DNA from: JAEZVV01 sp036652035
GTDB lineage: Bacteria > Pseudomonadota > Gammaproteobacteria > Burkholderiales > Burkholderiaceae_F
DNA: 39,880 nucleotides
Reading direction: 5' to 3'
NCBI GenBank assembly: GCA_036652035.1
Contig: JAVVWR010000024.1
Span: forward strand, 1 to 39,880
A program made the translations under genes and the position numbers. The notes under the pieces were generated by a model. The model did no database searches, was not told the origin of the DNA, and saw only the letters and a list, made by a program, of their open reading frames with translations. This document shows, piece after piece, positions 1-8,118 of the stretch. Positions within the stretch are counted from its first letter, which is position 1. Every line of letters begins with the position of its first letter.

Positions 1-164
1 GCGGCCGGAGCGGCATAGGCCGGCGCCATGGCTTGCGCGGGAGCGGCGGCGGGCGGGCCGTACTTGACGATGCGGACCTTGTCTTCACCTTCGGTGACTT
101 CGATCTCGGCGATGCCAGATTCGGCCACGAGGTCGATCAGGGTCTTAAGTTTGCGTAGATCCAT
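1..164 (-). CDS. accB: Biotin carboxyl carrier protein of acetyl-CoA carboxylase, N-terminal part (cut by window edge)
   Basis: Carries biotin for acetyl-CoA carboxylase, the first committed step of fatty acid synthesis. Only the first 54 or so residues are present. They begin MDLRKLKTLIDLVAESGIAE, followed by an acidic/basic strand and an Ala/Pro-rich linker, which is the usual BCCP N-terminus. The biotinylated C-terminal domain lies outside the window. The ATG at 164 has a GGAGA ribosome-binding site about 7 nt upstream. It follows aroQ on the same strand after 28 nt, so the two are probably co-transcribed, an arrangement common in proteobacteria (aroQ-accB-accC). Confidence 0.9.
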   Translation of the reverse strand, partial: MDLRKLKTLIDLVAESGIAEIEVTEGEDKVRIVKYGPPAAAPAQAMAPAYAAPA

Positions 165-192
165 TATTTGTCTCCATCGCCGAAGTCCCGCT

Positions 193-636
193 TCAATGGG
201 GACCTTCGGTCAGTGCGTATTCGAGAGCCAGTCGGTAGCCGGCGGGGCCCAGGCCGACGATGCAGCCGGCGGCGATGTCCGCCAGGAAAGATCGGTGCCG
301 AAACTCCTCCCGCCGGTACACATTGGACAAATGGACTTCAATGAACGGAATCGCCACTCCTGCCAGGGCGTCGCGCAGGGCGACGCTGGTGTGGGTGAAG
401 GCGCCCGCATTGATAAGGATGAAATTCACGCCTTGCTCGCGCGCCGCGTGGATCCGATCGACCAGAGCGCCCTCATGATTGCTCTGAAAGCAATCAAGCT
501 GGGCGCCGCGGGCGCGGGCGAAATTGACGAGCTCATCCTCGATCTGTCGCAGCGTTTGCGCGCCATAAATGGCGGGCTCGCGAGTGCCGAGCAAGTTGAG
601 GTTAGGCCCGTTGATGAGAAGAATTCGCCCGATCAC
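193..636 (-). CDS. aroQ: Type II 3-dehydroquinate dehydratase
   Basis: Dehydrates 3-dehydroquinate to 3-dehydroshikimate in the cytoplasmic shikimate pathway. The 147-residue length is typical of the type II (dodecameric) family. Visible signatures are NGPNLNLLG at residues 9-17, the catalytic Tyr in IYG (residue 24), INAGAFTHTS around residues 75-84 with the conserved Asn76, and the catalytic His in IEVHLSN (residue 102). The first codon is GTG (634-636); no ATG lies between it and the conserved core, so GTG is the likely start. It sits directly upstream of accB. A second shikimate gene, aroE, lies about 8.4 kb away on the other strand, so the pathway genes are scattered. Confidence 0.95.
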   Translation of the reverse strand: MIGRILLINGPNLNLLGTREPAIYGAQTLRQIEDELVNFARARGAQLDCFQSNHEGALVDRIHAAREQGVNFILINAGAFTHTSVALRDALAGVAIPFIEVHLSNVYRREEFRHRSFLADIAAGCIVGLGPAGYRLALEYALTEGPH

Positions 637-765
637 GAGTGTCCTGATGTCTTGTGCCCATGGCTTGCTTGCCGGTTTTGTTGAATGTAGCGAGCAAATC
701 CAGGGAGAAGTTGGGCATTTTGGGCTGGAAATTCAGCCCTGTCCAGCGCAGGGATTTGATCGGTC

Positions 766-1290
766 TTAGATCTGCTGATCGATCCAGCGACGCAGTTCGG
801 CCGGGTTGATCTGGCCGAGGCGGGTTTGAACGATGCGTCCTTGGCGATCGACCAGGACCGTATACGGCAGCGCGCCGGACGCGTTGCCGAGTTGCTGGCT
901 CAGCTCCGAGCCGCCAAAGCCGGCCACCAGAATCGGCAAGCGAAGCTGGTATTGGGCTTGGAAGGCGTGGATCGCGGTCGGATTGTCAATGCCCAGCCCG
1001 ATCACTTGAACGCCGCGGTCGCGATAGTCGTCGGCCACTTTCTGCAGGTCCGGCATTTCACGGATGCAAGGCGGGCACCAGGTGGCCCAGAAATTGATCA
1101 CCAGTACTTGGCCGCGCCATTGATCGAGCGGCTGTTCCTTGCCCTCGGTGTCGGGGAAACTGCGGGTAAACAGGACGTGGCTGCCGGAGCTGGCCGCCGC
1201 GCCCAGTTTCCACCAGGCGGCGCCCAGGCCTGCGGCCAAACCCAGAGTGCCGATGAGGGCAAATAGGATCAGTTGGCGGCGGGTGTTCAT
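766..1290 (-). CDS. TlpA/ResA-type periplasmic thiol-disulfide oxidoreductase
   Basis: A membrane-tethered thioredoxin-fold protein of the TlpA/ResA/AhpC-TSA type. Residues 8-28 form one hydrophobic N-terminal segment (uncleaved signal/anchor), so the catalytic domain should face the periplasm. The active site is WCPPC at residues 71-75, preceded by VINFWAT, and the cis-Pro loop is in ALPYTVLVD near residue 140. The family reduces or exchanges disulfides in periplasmic proteins, often during cytochrome c maturation; the client cannot be told here. Its start overlaps the stop of the upstream gene by four bases (ATGA), so the two are translationally coupled. A 6-bp hairpin at 722-739 follows the gene but lacks a U-tract in this orientation. 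Confidence 0.9.
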   Translation of the reverse strand: MNTRRQLILFALIGTLGLAAGLGAAWWKLGAAASSGSHVLFTRSFPDTEGKEQPLDQWRGQVLVINFWATWCPPCIREMPDLQKVADDYRDRGVQVIGLGIDNPTAIHAFQAQYQLRLPILVAGFGGSELSQQLGNASGALPYTVLVDRQGRIVQTRLGQINPAELRRWIDQQI

Positions 1291-1952
1291 GGCGCGGTCT
1301 CGGCAATCAACCGTTTGAGCATGGCAAGTCCGGCGCGGCCAGCCGCTTCGATCGGGTGCTGGCCGGGTTCGGCCGGCCGTGAACGCGGGGCCACCCGCAT
1401 CGCTTTGCGCTCAAAAATCGTGAGCTTGACGTCAATCGAGGCCATTCGGGGCGGCAAGCCGACGTTGCGTGGCGTTGCCAGGGTGAATGTCAGTATTTCT
1501 TGGGGCGCGGGGGCGTCGTCGGGATCGGCCGCTACGGCTTGATAGTCAAGGCCGGCGTTCAGCAGGGCGATTTCGACGTCCTTGGCCGAGTCGACAAAGA
1601 GTTCAAAGCCGAGGGTGGAGTGTTCGGTGGCCGTGCCATTGAGCACTCCGCCGACCAGTTGCGGGTCGAAAGCCGCCCATCGTTCCATCACGGCGAGCGC
1701 CGCGCGGCGCAAGGCGGCGAGCAACAGGGGATGACTGTCGGCGGCAAAGGTACGCAGGTGCGCGCGCAGGGCGGATTCGATTTCCTCGTTGTCGGGAACC
1801 CGGCTGCGGCGATCAATGGCGGCTCCGAGAACAATGCGAGCGGCCTGGCGGCGTGCGCCCACCCAGTCGGCGCCCTCGTCGGCGATCAGGCGTGCCGCTA
1901 CCGCGGCGATCTCGGCTCGCAGGTCATCACCACGGGGGAGTTCGGTCGGCAT
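1287..1952 (-). CDS. Conserved-looking protein of unknown function between mpl and tlpA
   Basis: I do not recognise a named family. From the ATG at 1952 the product is 221 residues, soluble, with no signal peptide or membrane segment. Residues 1-110 are largely alpha-helical and rich in Ala/Arg, with a stretch RIVLGAAIDRRSRVPDNEEI. The second half looks alpha/beta and ends in a helix LAMLKRLIAET. The open frame extends upstream to 2012, but that extension is Pro/His-rich and unlike a protein N-terminus, so 1952 is preferred, although no good ribosome-binding site precedes it. It is divergent from mpl and overlaps tlpA by 4 nt. Base composition matches its neighbours, so it is probably a native gene. 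Confidence 0.7.
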   Translation of the reverse strand: MPTELPRGDDLRAEIAAVAARLIADEGADWVGARRQAARIVLGAAIDRRSRVPDNEEIESALRAHLRTFAADSHPLLLAALRRAALAVMERWAAFDPQLVGGVLNGTATEHSTLGFELFVDSAKDVEIALLNAGLDYQAVAADPDDAPAPQEILTFTLATPRNVGLPPRMASIDVKLTIFERKAMRVAPRSRPAEPGQHPIEAAGRAGLAMLKRLIAETAP

Positions 1953-2012
1953 CGGGTAGGCATGGGGGTGGGGTGGCGAGTGTAGCCAAGTCGGTCCCAT
2001 GCTGCGGCGCAT

Positions 2013-2018
2013 TAGAAT
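2013..2018 (+). promoter_or_regulatory. Candidate -10 element for mpl
   Basis: TAGAAT followed by CGG lies 44 nt before the GTG start of mpl, between the divergent genes. The same TAnAnTCG pattern precedes tonB, mgtE and tkt in this window. No convincing -35 hexamer is visible. Confidence 0.4.
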
Positions 2019-2062
2019 CGGTTAATTGTCTTGTCTGGCCGGCGCGTTCGCGCCCGTTTCCC

Positions 2063-3415
2063 GTGCACATCCACATTCTCGGCATTTGCGGCACCTTCAT
2101 GGGCGGCCTGGCGCAACTCGCGGTGGCCGCCGGTCATCGCGTCACTGGCTGCGACGCCAACGTCTATCCGCCGATGAGCGACCAGCTCGAGGCCGCCGGG
2201 ATCGGGCTGATCGAAGGGTTTGAGGCCGACCAGACCGCGTTTGCGCCCGATCTCTATGTGGTTGGCAACGCCGTCGTGCGTGGCAATCCGCTGATGGAGG
2301 CGATCCTCGATCAGGGCCTGCCCTTTACCTCGGGGCCGCAGTGGATTGCCGAGCACATCTTGCGCGGCCGTCACGTGCTGGCGGTGGCGGGCACCCACGG
2401 CAAGACCACGACCACCTCGATGCTGGCCTGGATTCTCGAGCATGCCGGACTCAATCCCGGCTTCCTGGTGGGCGGCGTGCCGCAGGACTTCGGCCACTCG
2501 GCGCGGCTGACCGAATCGAAGTATTTCGTGATCGAGGCGGACGAGTACGACACCGCGTTTTTCGACAAGCGTTCCAAGTTCGTTCATTACTTGCCGCGCA
2601 CGGCGATCCTCAACAACCTTGAGTTCGACCACGCCGACATCTTTGCCGACCTCACCGCGATCGAGAACCAGTTTCACCACTTGATCCGCACCGTGCCCTC
2701 GACTGGCCGGGTGGTCGCCAATGGCGGCGATGAGGCGATTGCCCGCGTGCTCGCGCGCGGCTGCTGGTGCGAGATCGAAGGTTTCGGCCATGGCGGCGAA
2801 TGGGAACTGGTGGGCGACGATTTTCCCGAGGTGCGCCATTTCGGCGAAGCGGTCGGCACGCTCGAACTCGAGCTGCCGGGGGCGCACAACCGCATGAATG
2901 CGCTGGCCGCCATGGCGGCGGCGCAGCACGTCGGCGTCGAGCCGGCCCAGGCGCTCGCCGCGCTGGCCGAGTTTCGCGGCGTCAAGCGCCGGCTCGAAGA
3001 GCGCGGCACGGTCAACGATGTCACCGTGATCGATGACTTCGCTCATCACCCGACCGCGATTCGCGAGACGGTCGCCGCGCTCAAGGGCCGGATCGCCAGC
3101 GGGCGCGTGATCGCGATTCTCGAGCCGCGCTCCAACACCATGAAACTGGGCTCGATGAAGTCGCAGCTGCCCGATGCGCTGGCCGATGCGGATCGCGTGT
3201 TCTGTTATGCCGGCCCGGGCGTGAGCTGGAACGTGGCCGAGGCGATGGCGCCGATCGCCTGGAAGACCGCGACCCATAAGGATCTTGACCAGCTGGTCGC
3301 GGCGGTGGTGGCCGAGTCCCGCCCGGGTGACTGGCTGCTGGTGATGAGCAATGGCTCGTTTGGCGGTATCCACGCCAAACTGCTCGACGGCCTGGTGCAG
3401 AAACCCACATGGTGA
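2063..3415 (+). CDS. mpl: UDP-N-acetylmuramate:L-alanyl-gamma-D-glutamyl-meso-diaminopimelate ligase
   Basis: Recycles peptidoglycan by joining the murein tripeptide to UDP-MurNAc with ATP. The 450-residue product matches the family length. It begins with HIHILGICGTFMGGLA, the Mur-ligase nucleotide loop characteristic of Mpl. The ATP-binding AGTHGKTTTTSML motif is at about residues 111-123, EADEYDTAFFD at about 158-168, and the C-terminal domain contains DDFAHHPTAI. The start is GTG at 2063; the frame is open further upstream but lacks family similarity there. The end overlaps the start of yqiA by 7 nt, so the two are coupled. Confidence 0.95.
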   Translation: MHIHILGICGTFMGGLAQLAVAAGHRVTGCDANVYPPMSDQLEAAGIGLIEGFEADQTAFAPDLYVVGNAVVRGNPLMEAILDQGLPFTSGPQWIAEHILRGRHVLAVAGTHGKTTTTSMLAWILEHAGLNPGFLVGGVPQDFGHSARLTESKYFVIEADEYDTAFFDKRSKFVHYLPRTAILNNLEFDHADIFADLTAIENQFHHLIRTVPSTGRVVANGGDEAIARVLARGCWCEIEGFGHGGEWELVGDDFPEVRHFGEAVGTLELELPGAHNRMNALAAMAAAQHVGVEPAQALAALAEFRGVKRRLEERGTVNDVTVIDDFAHHPTAIRETVAALKGRIASGRVIAILEPRSNTMKLGSMKSQLPDALADADRVFCYAGPGVSWNVAEAMAPIAWKTATHKDLDQLVAAVVAESRPGDWLLVMSNGSFGGIHAKLLDGLVQKPTW

Positions 3416-3981
3416 TGCTCTACCTCCACGGCTTTCGCTCGTCGCCGCGCTCCAAGAAGGCCGTGATGATGGGGCAAGCGCTCGCCGCTCGCGGCCCTGC
3501 GGCCGATTTCATCTGCCCGCAGCTGCCGGCCAGCCCCCGCGCGGCGGCCGCTCTGATCGAGGCGGCGGTGCAAGGCATCGATCCGGCCGAACTGGTGGTG
3601 GTCGGCTCGTCGCTGGGGGGCTTTTATGCCACCTGGCTTGCCGAGCGGCTCGGTTGCCGCGCCGCGCTGCTCAACCCCGCGATCCGGCCCTACGACGATC
3701 TGCGCCATTACATCGGGCTCCAGCCGGTTTACGGCAGCGACGAGACGGTCGAGATCCGGCCCGAGTTCATGGACGAACTGATCGCGCTCGATACCCCGAC
3801 CATCACGAATCCTTCGCGCTATCTGCTGCTGGCAGCCACCGGCGACCAGTTGCTCGACTGGCGCGAGATGGTTGCCAAGTACCGGGGCGCGCACCAGCGG
3901 GTGATCGAAGGGTCGGATCACGAACTCACCGACTTCGACCAGCACTTGCCGCACGTGCTGGCTTTCTGCGCTTATTCCTGA
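3409..3981 (+). CDS. yqiA: YqiA-family alpha/beta-hydrolase esterase
   Basis: A small cytoplasmic esterase of the UPF0227/YqiA family (190 residues). The fold is shown by the oxyanion HGF near residue 8, the nucleophile elbow GSSLGG with Ser68, a downstream acid in TGDQLLDW (about 146-150) and the catalytic His171 in GSDHEL. E. coli YqiA has acyl-CoA/ester hydrolase activity in vitro, but its physiological substrate is unclear. The start overlaps the end of mpl by 7 nt, and the next gene follows after 10 nt, suggesting a single mpl-yqiA-SDR transcript. Confidence 0.85.
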   Translation: MVMLYLHGFRSSPRSKKAVMMGQALAARGPAADFICPQLPASPRAAAALIEAAVQGIDPAELVVVGSSLGGFYATWLAERLGCRAALLNPAIRPYDDLRHYIGLQPVYGSDETVEIRPEFMDELIALDTPTITNPSRYLLLAATGDQLLDWREMVAKYRGAHQRVIEGSDHELTDFDQHLPHVLAFCAYS

Positions 3982-3991
3982 GGGAGACGTC

Positions 3992-4744
3992 ATGCGTTTG
4001 CAAGGCAAGGTCGCGATCATCACGGGTGGCGCTCAAGGCATCGGTTTTTCGACCTGTGAGAGATTTCTGGCCGAAGGCGCGATCGTGGCCCTGGCTGACG
4101 TGCGCCCGGAAGCGGTCACGGCCGCGGTCAATGAACTCAAGGCCGGCGCCAAGGGCTTGGCCGACAAGGTCGAGGGCCATGTGGTCGACGTGACCGATCG
4201 CGCACAGATCGACACCATGGTCGCCGCGGTCAAGGCCCGTCACGGCCGCATCGACGTGCTGGTCAATAACGCCGGCATCACGATGGACGCGCGCTTGCAG
4301 AAAATGAGCGACGAGCAGTTCGACCGCGTGATCGAGGTCAATCTCAAAGGCACGTACAACTGCGCCCGCGCCGTGGTCGACACCATGACCTCCCAGGGCT
4401 TTGGCGTGATCCTCAATGCCTCGAGCGTGGTCGGCATTTACGGCAACTTCGGCCAGACCAATTACGCCGCCAGCAAGTTCGGGGTGATCGGTTTTGTGAA
4501 GACCTGGGCGCGCGAGCTCGGCCCCAAGGGAATCCGCGTCAACGCGGTGGCGCCGGGTTTCATCGCGACCCCGATTCTGCATACGATTCCCGATAAAGTG
4601 CTCGAGCAGATGAATGAGCGCGTGCCCTTGAAGCGTCTGGGGCGGCCGGAAGAAGTGGCGAGCGTCTACGCCTTCCTGGCGTCGGATGACGCCAGCTATG
4701 TCAACGGCGCGGTGATCGAGGTTTCAGGTGGCATGACGGTTTGA
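3992..4744 (+). CDS. Short-chain dehydrogenase of the FabG (3-oxoacyl-ACP / acetoacetyl-CoA reductase) type
   Basis: An NAD(P)H-dependent reductase with all classical SDR signatures: cofactor loop TGGAQGIG at residues 11-18, NNAG at 92-95, catalytic Ser at 144/145, and Tyr158/Lys162 in YAASK, followed by VNAVAPGFIATP. The 250-residue length fits FabG-type 3-oxoacyl-(ACP or CoA) reductases. The canonical fab gene cluster is not nearby, so it is probably a second FabG-like enzyme; whether it works on acyl-ACP, acetoacetyl-CoA or another ketone is undecided. The ATG at 3992 has a GGGAGA ribosome-binding site. A GC-rich hairpin follows the gene. Confidence 0.88.
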   Translation: MRLQGKVAIITGGAQGIGFSTCERFLAEGAIVALADVRPEAVTAAVNELKAGAKGLADKVEGHVVDVTDRAQIDTMVAAVKARHGRIDVLVNNAGITMDARLQKMSDEQFDRVIEVNLKGTYNCARAVVDTMTSQGFGVILNASSVVGIYGNFGQTNYAASKFGVIGFVKTWARELGPKGIRVNAVAPGFIATPILHTIPDKVLEQMNERVPLKRLGRPEEVASVYAFLASDDASYVNGAVIEVSGGMTV

Positions 4745-4798
4745 TCGATGACCGTGGCCGTCGAGAGGCGGTCCGCTGGCGAGCGGGCTGCACCCAGC

Positions 4799-4821
4799 AA
4801 GGCCGCGGACCCCGCGGCCTT
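4799..4821 (+). terminator. GC-rich hairpin after the FabG-type gene
   Basis: A perfect 10-bp stem (AAGGCCGCGG with CCGCGGCCTT) and a 3-nt loop lie 55 nt after the stop codon. Only two T residues follow, so it may be a weak intrinsic terminator or simply a transcript-end hairpin. Confidence 0.45.
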
Positions 4822-4879
4822 TGTCGATGATGGCGATACTCGGGCGCGCGCCACGCTCTCTTTTTTCTGGTTCCAGCTC

Positions 4880-5359
4880 ATGAACTCTCCGCTTCCCGCC
4901 TCCGCCCAGAAAGTTCAACAGGCTCTGGCCGCGGCCGGACTCGATACCCGGGTGACCGAACTCGAATCCGCCGCACGCACTTCGCAGCAGGCGGCCGACG
5001 TGCTGGGCGTGGCCATGGGGCAGATCGCCAAGTCGCTGATCTTTCGCGCGCTGGACTCGGGCCGGGCCGTGCTGGTGATCGCGGCGGGCGACCGCCGGGT
5101 TGATGAGGCGCTCGTGGCTGCGGCCCTGGGTGAGCCCATCGCGCGCGCGACGCCGGAGTTCGTGCGCGAACATTCGGGCTTTGCCATCGGTGGCGTGGCG
5201 CCCTTGGCGCACGCGGCCGACATGGTGACTTTTGTGGATGTCTCGCTGCGCCGCTTCGATCAAGTGTGGGCCGCGGGGGGAACGCCGCACTGCGTGTTCC
5301 CGATCAGCCCGGCCGATCTGGCGCGGGTGGCGGGCGGCGTTGAATTGAAAGTGAACTGA
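4880..5359 (+). CDS. YbaK/ProX-type aminoacyl-tRNA deacylase
   Basis: A 160-residue YbaK/EbsC-family protein. The family hydrolyses wrongly charged tRNA (for example Cys-tRNA-Pro or Ala-tRNA-Pro) in the cytoplasm. Visible landmarks are the conserved Lys51 in GQIAKSLIF, a GG-V-P loop at about 104-107 and GGTPHCVFPIS near the C-terminus. The frame is open from 4748, but those first 44 residues run through the hairpin at 4799-4821 and lack family character; the ATG at 4880 gives the normal family length. The TGATG junction puts its stop one base into the start of marC. Confidence 0.85.
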   Translation: MNSPLPASAQKVQQALAAAGLDTRVTELESAARTSQQAADVLGVAMGQIAKSLIFRALDSGRAVLVIAAGDRRVDEALVAAALGEPIARATPEFVREHSGFAIGGVAPLAHAADMVTFVDVSLRRFDQVWAAGGTPHCVFPISPADLARVAGGVELKVN

Positions 5360-5958
5360 TGGAAGAAACCTTTGTTTCCGCCGTGGTTCTGCTGCTCTTG
5401 GTGGCGGACCCGATTGGCGGCATTCCGATCTTTATCGCCGCGCTCAAGGATGTGCCGCCCGAACGCCGCACCCGCGTGATCCTGCGCGAGTGCCTGATCG
5501 CTTTTCTGGTGCTGACCACGTTCGCCTTTTTTGGTCGCCCTTTCCTGGATCTGATCGGCCTGTCCGACGTGTCGCTGCAGATCGGCGGCGCGGTGGTCTT
5601 GATGCTGGTCGCGTTGCGCATGGTGTTTCCGCACGAGGACGGCGTGTTTGGCCAGTCGCCCGGCGGCGAGCCCTTTATCGTGCCGCTCGCGGTGCCGGCG
5701 CTGGCTGGCCCGTCGGCCCTGGCAACCGTCCTGCTGCTGGTGGGCAAGGATCCGTCGCGCACCTGGGTGTGGATTGGTGCGGTGGCCGTGACCATGATCG
5801 TCAGCGCGATCGTTCTGGCGTTTGCCGAACGGATCCAGAAACTGGTGGGCGAGCGCACCACCGTTGCCTTTGAACGGCTGATCGGCCTCGTGCTGGCAGC
5901 CATCGCCGTGGAGATGCTCCTGCGCGGCATTCGTACTTACGTCGCGAGCTTTGCATGA
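5359..5958 (+). CDS. MarC-family integral membrane protein
   Basis: A 199-residue inner-membrane protein with about six hydrophobic helices (roughly residues 5-28, 42-62, 68-88, 105-127, 135-157, 175-193). The N-terminal FVSAVVLLLLVADPIGGIPIF and the LAVPALAGPSA stretch are typical of the MarC/YhgN family. The family's function is unknown; an early link to multiple antibiotic resistance has not held up. The start overlaps the ybaK-like stop by one base and the end overlaps the next start by 4 bases, so it is part of a coupled operon. Confidence 0.88.
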   Translation: MEETFVSAVVLLLLVADPIGGIPIFIAALKDVPPERRTRVILRECLIAFLVLTTFAFFGRPFLDLIGLSDVSLQIGGAVVLMLVALRMVFPHEDGVFGQSPGGEPFIVPLAVPALAGPSALATVLLLVGKDPSRTWVWIGAVAVTMIVSAIVLAFAERIQKLVGERTTVAFERLIGLVLAAIAVEMLLRGIRTYVASFA

Positions 5959-7955
5959 ATCTGTTTTTCGAAGAAGACGGCACTTTCAAGGCCGGCACCG
6001 TGCTCTCGGGCACCGATTCGGCCTCTCAGGTCGAACTGCCCACGGGCAAGCGCACCAAGGTCAAGAACTCACACGTCCTGGTGAAATTCGAGTCGCCCAG
6101 CCCGGCGCATCTGCTGGAGCAGGCGCAGGCCGAGGCCGCCACGCTGGATCTGGATTTCCTGTGGGAGGTCGCGGGCGAAGACGAATTCGGTTTTGCCGAT
6201 CTGGCGCGCGAGTACTACGGCGCCACACCGACGGCGGTGCAGAGCGCCGCGATCATCCTGCGTCTGCACTCCTCGCCGGTGTATTTCCACCGCAAGGGGC
6301 GTGGCCGCTATCGCCCGGCGCCGACCGAGATCCTCAAGGCCGCGCTCGCTGCGGTCGAGCGCAAGCGCAAGCAGGAGGAGCTGCGCCAGCAGTACGTCGA
6401 TCAATTGGTTGCGGGCGATCTGCCCGAGGGCTTTGCCGCGCAGGCGATCAATCTGCTGGTGCGACCCGACAAGAATTCGATCGAATGGAAGGCGCTCGAG
6501 CAGGCCGCGGGCGAGCTGCATTTGACGCCGCTGCGTCTCTTGATCTCGCGCGGCGCGATCGCCTCGCCCTGGCACTGGCATGTCGACAGCTTCTACGCGC
6601 TCAACTTCCCGCGGGGCGCGGGCTTTCCGGCCGATCTGCCGACGCCGGTGGAAGACACCGACCTGCCGCTGGCCGAAATCGAAGCGTTCTCGATCGACGA
6701 TTCGAGCACCACGGAAATCGATGACGCGTTTTCGCTCGAATCGCTGGGTGACGGCCGCATGCGCCTGGGCATTCACATCGCCGCACCGGCGGTGGGCATC
6801 CCGCGCGGTCATGCGCTCGATGTCGTGGCGCGCAACCGGATGTCGACCGTTTACGCGCCCGGTCTGAAGACCACGATGCTGCCCGACGAGTGGGTCGAGG
6901 CCTATTCGCTCAACGAAGGCCGCACCGTTCCCGTGGTCTCGCTCTACGCCGTGATCGAGGAAGACGGCCACCACGTGGTTGTGACCGAGACCCGGGTCGA
7001 GCGCATCAAGATCGGCGCCAACCTGCGCCACGACAAGCTCGACGCCCAGGTGACCGAAGCCGCGATCGAGGCCGGCACGCTTGAATTCCCGTTTGCCAAG
7101 GAGCTGGGCTGGCTGTGGAAGTTCGCCCGCAAGCTGATGCACGACCGCGAGGAAGTGCGCGGCCGGCCCGAGCCGGTGGGGCGCGTTGACTGGACCTACG
7201 AACTCGATGGCGATGGCGAGAATGCTCGCGTCAGCCTCAAGTCGCGCCGACGCGGCGCTCCGCTCGACCTGCTGGTGGCCGAGCTGATGATCTTTGCCAA
7301 CTCGAGCTGGGGGGCCTGGCTCGATGGCAACAAGGCGACCGGCATCTACCGCTCGCAACGCATGGGCCGGGTGCGCATGAGCACCACCCCCGGGCCGCAC
7401 GACGGCATTGGCGTTGAGCACTACGCCTGGAGCTCGTCGCCGCTGCGGCGCTACGTTGACCTCGTCAACCAGCGCCAGATCGTGGCGCTGGCGCTGCACC
7501 AGCCGCCCGCCTACCCGTATGGCGACGCCGAGATGTTCGCCATTGTCTCGAGCTTCGACGCGGCCTATTCGGCCTACGCCGAGTTCCAGGCCAAGATGGA
7601 GCGTTACTGGGGCTTGCGTTGGCTGATGCAGGAAGGTGTCGAGCGGATCGGCGCTACCGTCATCAAGGGCGACGTCCTGCGCCTCGACGGTCTGCCCTTT
7701 GTTCAGCGTATTCCCGGCCTGCCGGAATTGCCGCGCGGACAGAAGGTCGAGCTCGATGTCCTGGGCACCGACTTGATCGACCTCCTGCTTGAGTCGCGTT
7801 TGCGCGACATTCTCAGCGGCCAGACTGCCGATGACGTCGACGAGGAGGAAGAGGTGGTCGATGTGACCCTGGCCGAGCCGATCGAGGCCGAGGCCGGTGG
7901 TGACGAGGCCGCCACGGACGCGGCGCCACCGACAGCGGCGCCGGGCGCGGCTTGA
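5955..7955 (+). CDS. RNB-domain (RNase II family) 3'-5' exoribonuclease
   Basis: A 666-residue RNase II-family protein. The N-terminal about 240 residues replace the usual cold-shock domains with a divergent region. The RNB catalytic domain starts near residue 245, with the metal-binding acidic cluster SIDDSSTTEIDDAFS (Asp248, 249, 256, 257), and ends with the family signature SSSPLRRYVDLVNQRQ around residue 490. The C-terminus is highly acidic, then Ala/Pro-rich. The family degrades single-stranded RNA processively; this divergent subtype is shorter than RNase R and is common in betaproteobacteria. It overlaps marC by 4 nt (ATGA). Confidence 0.9.
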   Translation: MNLFFEEDGTFKAGTVLSGTDSASQVELPTGKRTKVKNSHVLVKFESPSPAHLLEQAQAEAATLDLDFLWEVAGEDEFGFADLAREYYGATPTAVQSAAIILRLHSSPVYFHRKGRGRYRPAPTEILKAALAAVERKRKQEELRQQYVDQLVAGDLPEGFAAQAINLLVRPDKNSIEWKALEQAAGELHLTPLRLLISRGAIASPWHWHVDSFYALNFPRGAGFPADLPTPVEDTDLPLAEIEAFSIDDSSTTEIDDAFSLESLGDGRMRLGIHIAAPAVGIPRGHALDVVARNRMSTVYAPGLKTTMLPDEWVEAYSLNEGRTVPVVSLYAVIEEDGHHVVVTETRVERIKIGANLRHDKLDAQVTEAAIEAGTLEFPFAKELGWLWKFARKLMHDREEVRGRPEPVGRVDWTYELDGDGENARVSLKSRRRGAPLDLLVAELMIFANSSWGAWLDGNKATGIYRSQRMGRVRMSTTPGPHDGIGVEHYAWSSSPLRRYVDLVNQRQIVALALHQPPAYPYGDAEMFAIVSSFDAAYSAYAEFQAKMERYWGLRWLMQEGVERIGATVIKGDVLRLDGLPFVQRIPGLPELPRGQKVELDVLGTDLIDLLLESRLRDILSGQTADDVDEEEEVVDVTLAEPIEAEAGGDEAATDAAPPTAAPGAA

Positions 7956-8101
7956 CACCTTCCGCGGGTGCAGGAGGCCGCATCGCCGGCCCCTGCTGGC
8001 TTGGCCAAAGCGCGGGATCGAACCGCCCCCGGCAGGGATTGATGGCGCCGGGCTAGCGTCTTTCCGCGCGCCGGCCGCCGACTTTGATTCCAGCCGATCG
8101 A

Positions 8102-8107
8102 TACAAT
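8102..8107 (+). promoter_or_regulatory. Candidate -10 element for tonB-aroE-mtgA
   Basis: TACAAT followed by CGGCG lies 11 nt upstream of the tonB-like ATG, so the transcript would have a very short leader or begin at the start codon. No good -35 is placed 16-18 nt upstream (a TTGATT is only 12 nt away). Confidence 0.45.
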
Positions 8108-8118
8108 CGGCGCCCATT

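Noticed and set aside
722..739. GGGCTG/CAGCCC hairpin between tlpA and aroQ as a terminator
   Set aside because: On the transcribed (minus) strand the stem is followed by A residues, not U, so it does not read as an intrinsic terminator.
7990..8040. tRNA-like 3' end on the minus strand (GGTTCGATCCCGC...CCA-like)
   Set aside because: The T-arm pairs only four bases, no matching acceptor 5' half, D-arm or anticodon arm is found upstream, and CCA is not in register.
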